Source: a virus. From it: a DNA stretch of 39,830 nucleotides. The translations under genes and the position numbers were made by a program. The stretch covers positions 1 through 39,830 of the IMG/VR virus record IMGVR_UViG_3300030406_002347; one strand, written 5' to 3'. The notes beneath the pieces were generated by a model. It saw nothing but the letters and a program-made list of their open reading frames with translations, did no database searches and was not told the origin of the DNA. Shown here in pieces: positions 1-7,879 of this stretch; the stretch's first letter is position 1, and each line of letters begins with the position of its first letter.

Positions 1-1
1 G

Positions 2-121
2 ACTGTAGATGTGGATACAACAATAGAAGCAACAGAGAATGCTACAGCCACAGGACCTTTGACAGTATCTTCTGGTGTAACCATCACAGTAAACTCAGGG
101 GGCAACCTAGCAATCATATGA
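2..121 (+). CDS. C-terminal end of a tail fibre-type protein (5' partial)
   Basis: An open frame enters from the left edge and stops at the TGA that overlaps the ATG of the next gene (ATGA). The 39 visible residues are a Thr/Val-rich beta segment. They resemble the C-terminus of the protein encoded at 2889-3350: both have a Gly-Pro-Leu/Ile-Thr-Val stretch followed by a Val/Ala-Thr-Ile-Thr-Val-Asn strand. This is probably the end of a paralogous fibre gene whose start lies outside the window. Function rests only on that similarity and on the neighbours. Confidence 0.6.
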   Translation, partial: TVDVDTTIEATENATATGPLTVSSGVTITVNSGGNLAII

Positions 122-642
122 GCAACCTTCTAGTACAGAATATAAAACATACGAATGGCACTACGGCTCAAACTATTGATAGCTCTGGTAGAGTTTTAAC
201 TCCTGCAAGACCTACATTTAGAGCAAGAAGAATTAACAATCTTTCTTTAGGTGGAGGAAGTGATACGCAAACACTTATAATGAATGCCGTAGATTTTGAT
301 GTAGGAAGTGGATACAATACAAGCACAGGATTCTATACTGTGCCATTAGGAGGAATATACTTTTTTTTCTTAAATGCACGATTTGATGATGTTGCTTCTG
401 GATCTTATTCACGAGCTATTATACATAATGACAAAACTGGAGCTACTTCTTACACTGATTTAGTAAATGTTCTACATAGTATTGTTGGGACTGGTATGTC
501 AACAAATTATCACACCATACAGGCGAGTGGTCTTTTACAATGTGCTACAAATGATACTATAAAATTTTTGGGTGGACACCATACCGACAGCTCGATAATT
601 TTGCAACAAGAGTCTCATTGTGGTGGGTTTTTAGTAGGATAA
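118..642 (+). CDS. Short tail fibre protein, C1q-like
   Basis: Predicted adhesin of 174 aa. The N-terminus has the motif LLVQNIKHTNGTTAQTIDSS, also found in modified form at 3862 and 4396. It is followed by a beta-rich C-terminal domain with the C1q-like pattern 'YNTSTGFYTVPLGGIYFFF'. C1q/TNF-type folds are common trimeric receptor-binding heads of phage fibres. The ATG overlaps the upstream stop, so expression is probably translationally coupled. The protein ends in 'GGFLVG', comparable to the 'LIG/LLG' ends of its two paralogues. The fibre role is inferred from the fold and the array context; the receptor is unknown. Confidence 0.65.
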   Translation: MSNLLVQNIKHTNGTTAQTIDSSGRVLTPARPTFRARRINNLSLGGGSDTQTLIMNAVDFDVGSGYNTSTGFYTVPLGGIYFFFLNARFDDVASGSYSRAIIHNDKTGATSYTDLVNVLHSIVGTGMSTNYHTIQASGLLQCATNDTIKFLGGHHTDSSIILQQESHCGGFLVG

Positions 643-645
643 ACA

Positions 646-1122
646 ATGAGTACATTAAGAGTAGACAACATACGAGGACAGACAGCAGGTACAAATAGGT
701 ATGTGGTGCAGGTTGTAAATGCTGAAAATGATACAAACACTGCTTCATCATCCACATCCTTTGTTTCAACCAGTGTAACAGCAACGATTACACCCCAATC
801 TACCACAAGTAAAATTCTTGTTATTTGCCAAACTCAGTTGAGACAAAGCACTGGAACAGCAAATGGTAATCATGTTGTAGCACAAATACACAGAGGAAGC
901 ACAGCTATTGGTCAGTTTATAGATCATGGAACAAGAGAACTAGCAGGAACTGGAAACACAGATAATGTAGCAACTGGAGCAATATTGAAAGTTTTAGACA
1001 GTCCAAACACTACAAGTGCGACAACATACACTGTTCATATAAAATCACTAAATTCAAATTGCTCTGTCAACATCAATAACAATGGAGGTTCTTCAATAAC
1101 TCTAATGGAGATTTCCCAATGA
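646..1122 (+). CDS. Short fibre-array protein (LxVDxIxG family)
   Basis: 158 aa. It begins MSTLRVDNIRGQTAGT, sharing the LxVDxIxGxT head with 1119-1625 and 3347-3862, and ends 'ITLMEISQ', like 'ITAMEIKQ' and 'IKVQEIAG' in those two. The middle is Thr/Ser/Asn-rich and strongly predicted beta by eye. A conserved head and tail around a variable middle suggest a fibre or decoration protein with a docking N-terminus. The start is 3 nt after the previous stop and the end overlaps the next ATG (ATGA). No catalytic motif is visible. Confidence 0.6.
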   Translation: MSTLRVDNIRGQTAGTNRYVVQVVNAENDTNTASSSTSFVSTSVTATITPQSTTSKILVICQTQLRQSTGTANGNHVVAQIHRGSTAIGQFIDHGTRELAGTGNTDNVATGAILKVLDSPNTTSATTYTVHIKSLNSNCSVNINNNGGSSITLMEISQ

Positions 1123-1625
1123 GTACACTATCAGTAGACACCATTCAGGGTAAGACAACAGCAGGAACTGTGGCTATGCCAGCAGGTATGATTATACAAA
1201 TGCAAACTGCAACTACAGATGGTGATACAAGCTATACTTCAAGTGCAACGTCTTTTACAGACCAAGGCTTGTCAGTTAACATAACTCCTAAATTTGCTAC
1301 AAGTAAAATCCAAGTAATAGTAAACTGTTGTATTGGTATAGGACAACAGACAAACGCAAGAATAGATTATAGATGTATTGAAAATGGTTCTTCAACAGAA
1401 GTATTCCGTTTTGATTATCTTGGTTACTCTGGATTATCTGCTCTAAGCAATGCAGGAATTACTGTTGCAGGGCATGGATTTTTTCAATGTTCAAATACAA
1501 ATCAACTTACGTTTAAAACGCAGTTCGTAAAAGCCAATGGTGAGTCTGCTCAAGCAGGTACAATTCATCAATTATGGTATACAAGCACTAAACATATAAT
1601 AACAGCTATGGAGATAAAACAATGA
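1119..1625 (+). CDS. Short fibre-array protein (LxVDxIxG family)
   Basis: 168 aa, starting MSTLSVDTIQGKTTAGT and ending 'ITAMEIKQ'. It is the closest relative in the window of the products at 646 and 3347. The rest is beta-type sequence without recognised motifs. ATGA overlaps join it to both the upstream and the downstream gene. The role as a virion adhesin is inferred from family likeness and position. Confidence 0.6.
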   Translation: MSTLSVDTIQGKTTAGTVAMPAGMIIQMQTATTDGDTSYTSSATSFTDQGLSVNITPKFATSKIQVIVNCCIGIGQQTNARIDYRCIENGSSTEVFRFDYLGYSGLSALSNAGITVAGHGFFQCSNTNQLTFKTQFVKANGESAQAGTIHQLWYTSTKHIITAMEIKQ

Positions 1626-2035
1626 CAACAATAGCACAAGCATTAACAAGTTTAGGAATAGATGAATGGGTTCTTAGAGGAGAGCCTACAAATGAAGAAG
1701 AGTTTAACCAGATGTTTCGTAAGGTTATAGGAGCAGATAAAAATGGTTCAGCAATCGAAAGTGCAGACCCAAAGGACTGGGGTGTAACATATGCACAGGT
1801 AGCAGGTGAAAAGACGTTACTGCAAAGCCGTGAGCCAATGCGATTGCTTCGTGAGGAACGAAACAGATTATTGGCAGAAACAGATTGGATGGGTAATAGC
1901 GATGTAACCATGTCGAGTGCCATGAAAACCTATAGACAAGCCTTGAGAGACTTACCTGCAAACTCTGATCCAAAGTTAGCGAGTGATGGTACATTAGACA
2001 TGAGTAGTGTAAAGTTTCCAACTAAACCAAGCTAG
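1622..2035 (+). CDS. Tail assembly chaperone-like protein
   Basis: 137 aa. The centre carries 'LLREERNRLLAETDWMGNSD' followed by 'YRQALRDLP'. This combination is characteristic of the Phage_tail_APC family (PF16778), small proteins encoded beside tail fibre genes and thought to help tail or fibre assembly. The N-terminal half (IDEWVLRGEPTNEEEFNQ) looks like the usual helical lead-in. The ATG overlaps the previous stop. Family recognition is confident; the exact molecular role is not established by the sequence. Confidence 0.75.
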   Translation: MTTIAQALTSLGIDEWVLRGEPTNEEEFNQMFRKVIGADKNGSAIESADPKDWGVTYAQVAGEKTLLQSREPMRLLREERNRLLAETDWMGNSDVTMSSAMKTYRQALRDLPANSDPKLASDGTLDMSSVKFPTKPS

Positions 2036-2044
2036 GAGTAAGAA

Positions 2045-2626
2045 GTGGCATTAACTAAAGTTAGAGGAGCAGGAGCAGAGGGACTAACATTATCTAGTAC
2101 GTCCCTTACCATAGCAAATGGTCTGACGCTTACAGATGGAAATGTGACGTTAGCTAGTGGTCATGGTATTGACTTTTCTCCTACAAGTGACCTAAGTGGC
2201 ATGACTTCTGAATTACTTGATGACTATGAGGAAGGAACATGGACGCCAGGTCTTACTCTTGGTGGTACTGCGTGTACTGTTCTTTCAGATGGAAATTATA
2301 CTAAAGTTGGAAGAATGGTTGCTGTGAATATCTATATTGGAGTTACAAATACAAATAGTGGCTCTGGAGCTGCTACCATAACTAACTTTCCTTTTGCTGT
2401 TGCAGATTTAATGGCAGCCACTTCTGTTGAAGCAAGTGGGTCTATTTCATATTGGAATAGTTTTGCGACAGGCATGAGTTATGTAAGTATTTTTGCTCAG
2501 ACAAGTCAGCAAGGCGCACTTTATGGTTTGTCAAGTGGAACTGCAAATGGAACAAGTGCCGTAACGAACTCTCATATAGATAGTTCATGTGACTTTAGAG
2601 CATCCGTAACATATTTTACTACATAG
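2045..2626 (+). CDS. Tail fibre-type protein with GTWTP motif
   Basis: 193 aa with a GTG start, preceded by a TAGGAGTAAGAA Shine-Dalgarno. After a repetitive beta lead (LTLSSTSLTIANGLTLTDGN) comes 'DDYEEGTWTPGLTLGG ... YTKVGRMVAV'. This EGTWTP...YTKvGr signature is seen in many phage fibre and structural proteins just before the receptor-binding beta domain. No enzyme motif is visible. The neighbouring chaperone-like gene supports a fibre role. Confidence 0.6.
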   Translation: MALTKVRGAGAEGLTLSSTSLTIANGLTLTDGNVTLASGHGIDFSPTSDLSGMTSELLDDYEEGTWTPGLTLGGTACTVLSDGNYTKVGRMVAVNIYIGVTNTNSGSGAATITNFPFAVADLMAATSVEASGSISYWNSFATGMSYVSIFAQTSQQGALYGLSSGTANGTSAVTNSHIDSSCDFRASVTYFTT

Positions 2627-2637
2627 GCAGGAGATAA

Positions 2638-2889
2638 ATGGCAATAACAAAAGAAATAGTACAAGATAAAATAGAAGTTGTAGGCGATTTTAAGTACATA
2701 CAAGTGCGAACAGCAACAATAATTAAAGAAGATGGAGTTGAAATATCACGCTCTTACCATAGGCATTTTATAACACCAGATAGCGATAGCTCAAACGAAA
2801 GTGCAGATGTTAAAGCAATGGTGGCACACTTTCACACAGATGAAGTTAAAAAAGCATATGCTGACCATCTGGCAAAGGTTAAAAACTAA
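2638..2889 (+). CDS. Conserved small phage protein, unknown function
   Basis: 83 aa, starting MAITKEIVQDKIEVVGDFKY with a later 'TIIKEDGVEISRSYHRHFITPDS' block. I recognise this as a recurrent small protein of tail-gene clusters in marine and alphaproteobacterial phages, with no experimentally defined function known to me. The SD is GGAGATAA before the ATG at 2638. Its last A (2889) overlaps the next ATG. Confidence 0.65.
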   Translation: MAITKEIVQDKIEVVGDFKYIQVRTATIIKEDGVEISRSYHRHFITPDSDSSNESADVKAMVAHFHTDEVKKAYADHLAKVKN

Positions 2890-3350
2890 TGCCCTATATA
2901 GGAAAAGCACCAAATCAAGGGGTTAGAACACGCTTCATCTACCAAGCCACAGCAAGTCAAACCTCTTTTAGTGGTTCAGATGCCAACGCAAACGTATTAA
3001 GCTACAGCGATGGTGAGTATGTAGATGTCTATCAGAATGGTGTTTTGCTTAAACCTGCAACAGATTATACCTCTACTTCTGGCACAACCGTTGTGCTAGT
3101 AACAGGAGCATCATTAAACGATGTGGTAGAGATTATAGTGTATGATGCGTTTACAATAGCCAACAGCTACACCAAAGCAGAATCAGATACACGCTATCCT
3201 TTTCTTGGAAACGACAGTATAATACGAACCAACGGCAACAGTATCACGGCAGATATAACAATACCCAGTGGTACAAACGGATTGTCAGCAGGACCTATAA
3301 CAGTTACTAATGCTACAATCACAGTCAACGGAGTGTATACAATAGTATGA
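2889..3350 (+). CDS. Tail fibre-type protein
   Basis: 153 aa beginning MPYIGKAPNQGVRTRFIYQA. The N-terminal half has the pattern 'YSDGEYVDVYQNGVLLKPATDY', frequent in phage fibres (a small beta domain with the 'v.qNGv.l' turn). The C-terminal 30 residues resemble the partial gene at 2-121. It overlaps its upstream neighbour by 1 nt and its downstream neighbour by ATGA. A virion role is inferred from composition and context. Confidence 0.6.
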   Translation: MPYIGKAPNQGVRTRFIYQATASQTSFSGSDANANVLSYSDGEYVDVYQNGVLLKPATDYTSTSGTTVVLVTGASLNDVVEIIVYDAFTIANSYTKAESDTRYPFLGNDSIIRTNGNSITADITIPSGTNGLSAGPITVTNATITVNGVYTIV

Positions 3351-3862
3351 CCAGTAGATTATTAGTAGATAAGATTGAGGGTAAGACTACATCTGGAACT
3401 ATTCAGATGCCTAGTGGTTTTGTTGTTCAATCAAAACTTCATCAATGGAATACAGAAACTACAGTAACTTCAGAAACATTCACTGATATAGGGGGTTCTT
3501 CTTTTACCTTTACTCCAAGATTTTCGACAAGTAAGTTGCACTTGAGATTTGATGTATCTTTCAATGCTCAAAGGGCTACTTCAACAGGAACTGGAGGGTC
3601 ATTGAAACTGTTGATGGATGGCTCAAATGTTACTGGTGTTCCAACACAAGGTTATAATTTTTATGTAAGAGTAAATTCTGGTGATTTTACAGATTTGTAT
3701 GCCCCTTATTCTTTTGAAACAGAGATGTCTGCAACGAACACAAACGCAAAAACAATTAAATTACAAGCAAGAGTTTACGCAAGTGGAAACACTCCAATTG
3801 CAAGGGTAAATCAAGGAAGTTATTATTACAGCACTATTAAAGTGCAGGAGATAGCAGGATAA
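3347..3862 (+). CDS. Short fibre-array protein (LxVDxIxG family)
   Basis: 171 aa. The head LLVDKIEGKTTSGTIQMPSG matches the 1119 gene almost residue for residue, and the tail is 'STIKVQEIAG'. The middle (FTDIGGSSFTFTPRFSTSKL) also follows the 1119 product (FTDQGLSVNITPKFATSKI), so the two are clear paralogues separated by four other genes. The start is coupled to the previous stop (ATGA) and the stop overlaps the next start (TAATG). Confidence 0.65.
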   Translation: MTSRLLVDKIEGKTTSGTIQMPSGFVVQSKLHQWNTETTVTSETFTDIGGSSFTFTPRFSTSKLHLRFDVSFNAQRATSTGTGGSLKLLMDGSNVTGVPTQGYNFYVRVNSGDFTDLYAPYSFETEMSATNTNAKTIKLQARVYASGNTPIARVNQGSYYYSTIKVQEIAG

Positions 3863-4392
3863 TGGCAAGTGAACTTCATGTAGATACAATAAAACATTCT
3901 GGTGGAACAACTGCCTTGACGATAGATAGTAGTGGAAATACAACTGTTTCACAAAAAATTCTTACCCCTGCAATACCTGTTTTTTGGGCGTATTCTAATA
4001 CTACCAGTGTATCAGGAAACAACACAGCTATTGTTTTTAATTTAACAGATTTAAATAATGGAAATCATTACAACACTTCAACAGGAAGATTCACAGCACC
4101 AGTTGCAGGAATTTATGAGTTTAATGTCCAATGTCTTTTTCGAAAATTGAATACAAACTCAGGTTATGGAGAGATAACACTTTTTAAGAACGGAAGCAAT
4201 GTTAGCGTTAGGGGTCTTGCGTATGGTGGAGAAGGAGATGGTGATAATGCTCATTATAATACTAGTTTTGTTTATAGAATGAGTCTTGCAGTTAATGATT
4301 ACGTTCAGCCTCATACTTATTATGTTTCTAGTGGTTCAGACTTTTACCTTAACCAAAGGCTAGCACATTTTTCTGGACGTTTAATAGGATAA
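3862..4392 (+). CDS. Short tail fibre protein, C1q-like
   Basis: 176 aa. The head LHVDTIKHSGGTTALTIDSS is close to the 118 product. The C-terminal domain has 'YNTSTGRFTAPVAGIYEFNV', the diagnostic core of C1q-like domains, then a strand-rich remainder ending 'GRLIG'. It is most likely a trimeric receptor-binding fibre. It begins inside the TAATG overlap with its upstream neighbour. Confidence 0.75.
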   Translation: MASELHVDTIKHSGGTTALTIDSSGNTTVSQKILTPAIPVFWAYSNTTSVSGNNTAIVFNLTDLNNGNHYNTSTGRFTAPVAGIYEFNVQCLFRKLNTNSGYGEITLFKNGSNVSVRGLAYGGEGDGDNAHYNTSFVYRMSLAVNDYVQPHTYYVSSGSDFYLNQRLAHFSGRLIG

Positions 4393-4395
4393 CCA

Positions 4396-4944
4396 ATGGC
4401 ATCAATACTTAAAGTAAATACCATACAAGACGCAACGAATAGCAATACGGCTCAAACTATCGACAGTAGTGGACGTATTCTTTACCCCTCAAGACCTCAC
4501 ATTTCTTTTCAAGGAAATCCCTCACAAGGTAACTATACAATAGGTAATAGTGAAACTTTAGGAGCAACAAATGATGGAAATCCTGCTTGGGTAACTGATG
4601 AAGCATCATACTCAACTTTTGGAGTATCTATCAATGACATAACTTATAACTCAGCAACAGGAAAACTTACACTCCCAATAACTGGACTTTATGTAGCATA
4701 TTTTCAAGTATATAGTAATGCTGTTAATAGTTATAGATTAAATATGCACCTTACTCTTTCTGGTGGGTCAGCACAAATAATATCAGCAGGACATGTTCCA
4801 ACTGGGGTTGGAACAATTAGCACATCACATATGTTCAAAGCAACAGCAAACAGCACTATACACTTTACACAATCCTCTGGTGCAGATAGAACAAACTATG
4901 GTGGTGGATATCACGAATATGGATACATTTATTTATTAGGATAA
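4396..4944 (+). CDS. Short tail fibre protein, C1q-like
   Basis: 182 aa. The head is LKVNTIQDATNSNTAQTIDS, followed by 'YNSATGKLTLPITGLYVAYF', a C1q-like core, and it ends 'YIYLLG'. It is the third member of the C1q-like subfamily (with 118 and 3862). The gene starts 3 nt after the previous stop. Inferred virion adhesin; no further motif. Confidence 0.7.
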   Translation: MASILKVNTIQDATNSNTAQTIDSSGRILYPSRPHISFQGNPSQGNYTIGNSETLGATNDGNPAWVTDEASYSTFGVSINDITYNSATGKLTLPITGLYVAYFQVYSNAVNSYRLNMHLTLSGGSAQIISAGHVPTGVGTISTSHMFKATANSTIHFTQSSGADRTNYGGGYHEYGYIYLLG

Positions 4945-4948
4945 CACC

Positions 4949-6049
4949 ATGAGCAAAGCAGCAGACTTAGCAAATCTTATAGGCAACATCAACGCAGGGG
5001 GTGGTGGCGTAAACAAAAATTTGTTAATCAATGGCTCAATGGCAATTTCTCAAAGGGGAACAAGTCATACGACAGCAACTTCATATACTTTGGATAGATG
5101 GAATATAAGCGAAACTACAGACGGAGCAGTAACAATAACACAAGATAGCTCTGTTCCAACTGGCTCTGGTTTAGCTAATAGCTACAAGTTAGATGTTACC
5201 ACAGCAGATACATCTCTAAGTTCTGCTCAAAGAGTCTTTCCCCATCAAATAATTGAAGCACAAAACTGTCAAATTTTGCAATATGGAACATCTGAAGCGA
5301 AACCCATAACTCTTTCGTTTTATGTTAAAAGCAATGTAACAGGAACATATACAGTATTGTTCTACAATAGTGATGCTAGTAAACACCAATCTGCTACTTA
5401 CACAATAGACTCAGCTAACACATGGGAACAAAAAAAGATAACTATACAAGGTGACACAGCATCTGGTTTTAATGATGACACTGGAGCAGGACTAGAAATA
5501 TCATGGTGGTTAGCAGCAGGTTCTGCTTACACGAGTGGTACTCTTGGAACAGGTTCTTGGCAAAGTGAAACAGCAGCAAACAAAGTAAGTTCAAGTAATG
5601 TCAATATTATGAGTAGTACTGATAATGAATGGTTTTTGACTGGCTGTCAGTTAGAAGTAGGGCAAAACGCAACGAGTTTTGAGCATGAGCCTTTTGAGAG
5701 GACGTTGGCTAAGTGTCAGAGGTATTTTTATCAATGGGTTGATGGTGCAGGGCAAAATATGGGGACTGGTGCTTATTATAATACTACTCTTTTTATAGCA
5801 CATCTTGATTTTCCAGTCACAATGAGAGCAAATCCAACTGGTTCTTTTGTAACTGGCACTGATTATTATAGAATATGGAGAAACGGAACTTATGACGATG
5901 TGAGCTTGGTAAGTAGTGTTGTAGCTAATGCTAGTACAAAAGGAACTTCAATTGACGTTTTAGGTGGCGTAAGTGGCACTGCTGGTCATGGGGGAAGAAT
6001 ATTATCTCTTGTTGATGCTGCAAGGTTTGCATTTGATGCGGAGCTATAA
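4949..6049 (+). CDS. Tail fibre/appendage protein with carbohydrate-binding-like domain
   Basis: 366 aa. After a short Gly-rich linker (IGNINAGGGGVNKN) comes 'LLINGSMAISQRGTS'. This N-G-x-M-x-I-x-Q-R-G hallmark opens many phage appendage proteins that carry a jelly-roll carbohydrate-binding-like domain. A jelly-roll-like segment ends near residue 250 ('WFLTGCQLEVGQNATSFEHE'). The last 110 residues form a separate variable domain beginning 'RTLAKCQRYFYQW'. Glycan binding is inferred from the family. Confidence 0.7.
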   Translation: MSKAADLANLIGNINAGGGGVNKNLLINGSMAISQRGTSHTTATSYTLDRWNISETTDGAVTITQDSSVPTGSGLANSYKLDVTTADTSLSSAQRVFPHQIIEAQNCQILQYGTSEAKPITLSFYVKSNVTGTYTVLFYNSDASKHQSATYTIDSANTWEQKKITIQGDTASGFNDDTGAGLEISWWLAAGSAYTSGTLGTGSWQSETAANKVSSSNVNIMSSTDNEWFLTGCQLEVGQNATSFEHEPFERTLAKCQRYFYQWVDGAGQNMGTGAYYNTTLFIAHLDFPVTMRANPTGSFVTGTDYYRIWRNGTYDDVSLVSSVVANASTKGTSIDVLGGVSGTAGHGGRILSLVDAARFAFDAEL

Positions 6050-6051
6050 TT

Positions 6052-6234
6052 ATGAATAATATGAATATTACATCTGCCAAATATTATGCTGATATGACTG
6101 GAACTAATGTGTCTATAAGTGCAACTATTGACGGACAAACAATGTCTGTTCCACTAGACCCTGATAACAGACATTATGCAGAAATACTAAAACAAGTAAA
6201 GGAAGGCACACTGACCATCAAGGACGCTGACTAA
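6052..6234 (+). CDS. Conserved small phage protein, unknown function
   Basis: 60 aa. The segment 'SISATIDGQTMSVPLDPDNR ... ILKQVKEGTLTIKDAD' is a recurrent short product next to phage tail genes. A second ATG at 6061 is an equally possible start. The stop overlaps the next gene's first base. No function is known to me. Confidence 0.6.
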   Translation: MNNMNITSAKYYADMTGTNVSISATIDGQTMSVPLDPDNRHYAEILKQVKEGTLTIKDAD

Positions 6235-6596
6235 TGCTTGGCTTTAATGCTATATCAGAAGTCTCTATTGCCGAACTGCCAGGTGCTTTTGTACCAGTAT
6301 CAGGACAGGTAGGAACATCAGCTTTAGGTAGTGTTGGTATTACAGCAGTAGGTGCAGCCAATCCCCTAGGCGTATCAGCCACAATGGTTCTAGGATCATT
6401 GTCTAGTGTTACAGGAACAGCCAACGTATCAATCACAGGATTATCAGCTATAGGTGAGCTAGGAAACGAAACAGTGTGGGGATTAATTATTCCAGACGTA
6501 GGAAACACCTATACAAACATAACAACAGGTGCTTCACAGACATGGACAGAGATAAATACAGGAGCATCTCAAACATGGACAGATGTTATACAATAG
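6234..6596 (+). CDS. Small repetitive tail-region protein
   Basis: 120 aa, rich in Gly, Ala, Val, Ser and Thr. Alternating strands around 'LGSVGITAVGAANPLGVS' repeat imperfectly. The C-terminus has two direct copies of TGASQTWT (NITTGASQTWTEINTGASQTWTDVIQ region). The start 'MLGFNAISEVSIAELPG' resembles a recurrent small phage protein class that opens with a '(G)FxAISExxIAxxP' motif. Probably a beta-structured virion component; function unknown. Confidence 0.5.
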   Translation: MLGFNAISEVSIAELPGAFVPVSGQVGTSALGSVGITAVGAANPLGVSATMVLGSLSSVTGTANVSITGLSAIGELGNETVWGLIIPDVGNTYTNITTGASQTWTEINTGASQTWTDVIQ

Positions 6597-6630
6597 ATTA
6601 TAAAGGTTAAATAAGATTTAAGGAGAAGCA

Positions 6631-7878
6631 ATGCCAAGTACATATACAGATAACGGTGGTATAGAAAAGATCGGTCTTGGTGAAAAGGCAGGAGCTTGGG
6701 GAACCACCACAAATAACAACTTTGATATTATAGATAGGCTAACCAACGGAGTTGGAGCCATAACACTTTCTGGAACAACACACACATTGACAACATCAGA
6801 CGGAAGTTTATCCGATGGTATGTTTAAGGTTTTGGTTTTAGGAGGATCACCTTCTGGAACAAACACAATAACAATAAGTCCTAACGATGCAGACAAGTTA
6901 TACTTTGTACAAAATGGAACAAGTCAGACGGCTACATTTACGCAAGGCTCTGGTGCTAACGTAAGCATAGCAGCAGGTGAGGCAGCTATAATATTTGCAG
7001 ATGGTGCAGGATCAGGGGCAGCAGTAACAGACTTGTCAGCTTTGTTTCCTTTGAAGTCTGGAGTGGCAGCATCATTCACAACAATAACGGCAGGCACATC
7101 TATATTGCCTGATACATCTGGTGGAGCAGATATAGGCTCTGCATCGGCTGAGTTTGGAGATATATACATAGCTGACGATAAAAAGATTAAGTTCGGTTCT
7201 GACCAAGACATAAGTGTTGAATACGATGAAGACGGTACAGACAGTCTTTTAATATCAGGTGGTGATGTAACCATAGCTGATGACAAAAAGTTATTCTTTG
7301 GAACCGACAAAGACGTAAGCATAGAGTATGATGAGGATGGCAATAACACTATGCTAGTCACAGGTGATGTTGTGTTTGCCGATGGATCAACCTCTGTTGA
7401 TATTAAGTCACATGATTTAAGTTCTAACGGACTAAAGCTAGATGGCACTTTGGTTACAGCTAGTGCTGCTGAGATAAATAAATTAGATGGTGTAACACGA
7501 ACAACGTCACAAATAAACTCAGCTAGAGATGGCACTGTGACATCAGTAGCAACAGGTAGTGGCTTAACTGGTGGCACAATAACAGGCTCTGGCACAGTGT
7601 CTCTAAAAAACAGTTTTTTAAACAATACGTCTTCAGCAATATCCTCAAGCACAACAACGAGTTTTACGGCAAGCACATATCCCACGTTTATTTCTGGTAG
7701 AACAGTAAGCACTGGTGGTGGCGATTTTACAGTTACTGTCGGTGGGCAAGCACATACTTTAAGTATGAGAGATGGTGATGGAGGCACTTATGATGTCTTT
7801 GCTACTTTACTGCCAGCAGGTGCAACTATTTCTGGAAACTCATTTACTTATGTAGCTGTGCAACTAAGACCAGGTTAA
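6631..7878 (+). CDS. Tail fibre protein with beta repeats
   Basis: 415 aa with SD AAGGAGAAG before the ATG. The N-terminal part (GLGEKAGAWGTTTNNNFDII) is a familiar fibre opening. Residues about 180-250 contain two repeats of 'IADDKKx.FGsDxDxSxEYDEDG'. This is followed by 'LVTASAAEINKLDGV', a hallmark of phage fibre shafts, and a beta-rich tip. It is preceded by the largest gap in the left cluster (34 nt), so a transcript could start here, although I see no convincing promoter. Confidence 0.75.
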   Translation: MPSTYTDNGGIEKIGLGEKAGAWGTTTNNNFDIIDRLTNGVGAITLSGTTHTLTTSDGSLSDGMFKVLVLGGSPSGTNTITISPNDADKLYFVQNGTSQTATFTQGSGANVSIAAGEAAIIFADGAGSGAAVTDLSALFPLKSGVAASFTTITAGTSILPDTSGGADIGSASAEFGDIYIADDKKIKFGSDQDISVEYDEDGTDSLLISGGDVTIADDKKLFFGTDKDVSIEYDEDGNNTMLVTGDVVFADGSTSVDIKSHDLSSNGLKLDGTLVTASAAEINKLDGVTRTTSQINSARDGTVTSVATGSGLTGGTITGSGTVSLKNSFLNNTSSAISSSTTTSFTASTYPTFISGRTVSTGGGDFTVTVGGQAHTLSMRDGDGGTYDVFATLLPAGATISGNSFTYVAVQLRPG

Positions 7879-7879
7879 T

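Noticed and set aside
1-6049. Diversity-generating retroelement acting on the C1q-like fibre genes
   Set aside because: No reverse transcriptase and no near-identical template/variable repeat pair with A-specific differences was seen.
6924-7787. 287-aa open frame antisense to the 415-aa fibre gene
   Set aside because: It is low-complexity Val/Pro/Ser sequence arising from the complement of Thr/Gly-rich fibre codons, with no ribosome-binding site or motif. The plus-strand product has clear fibre features.
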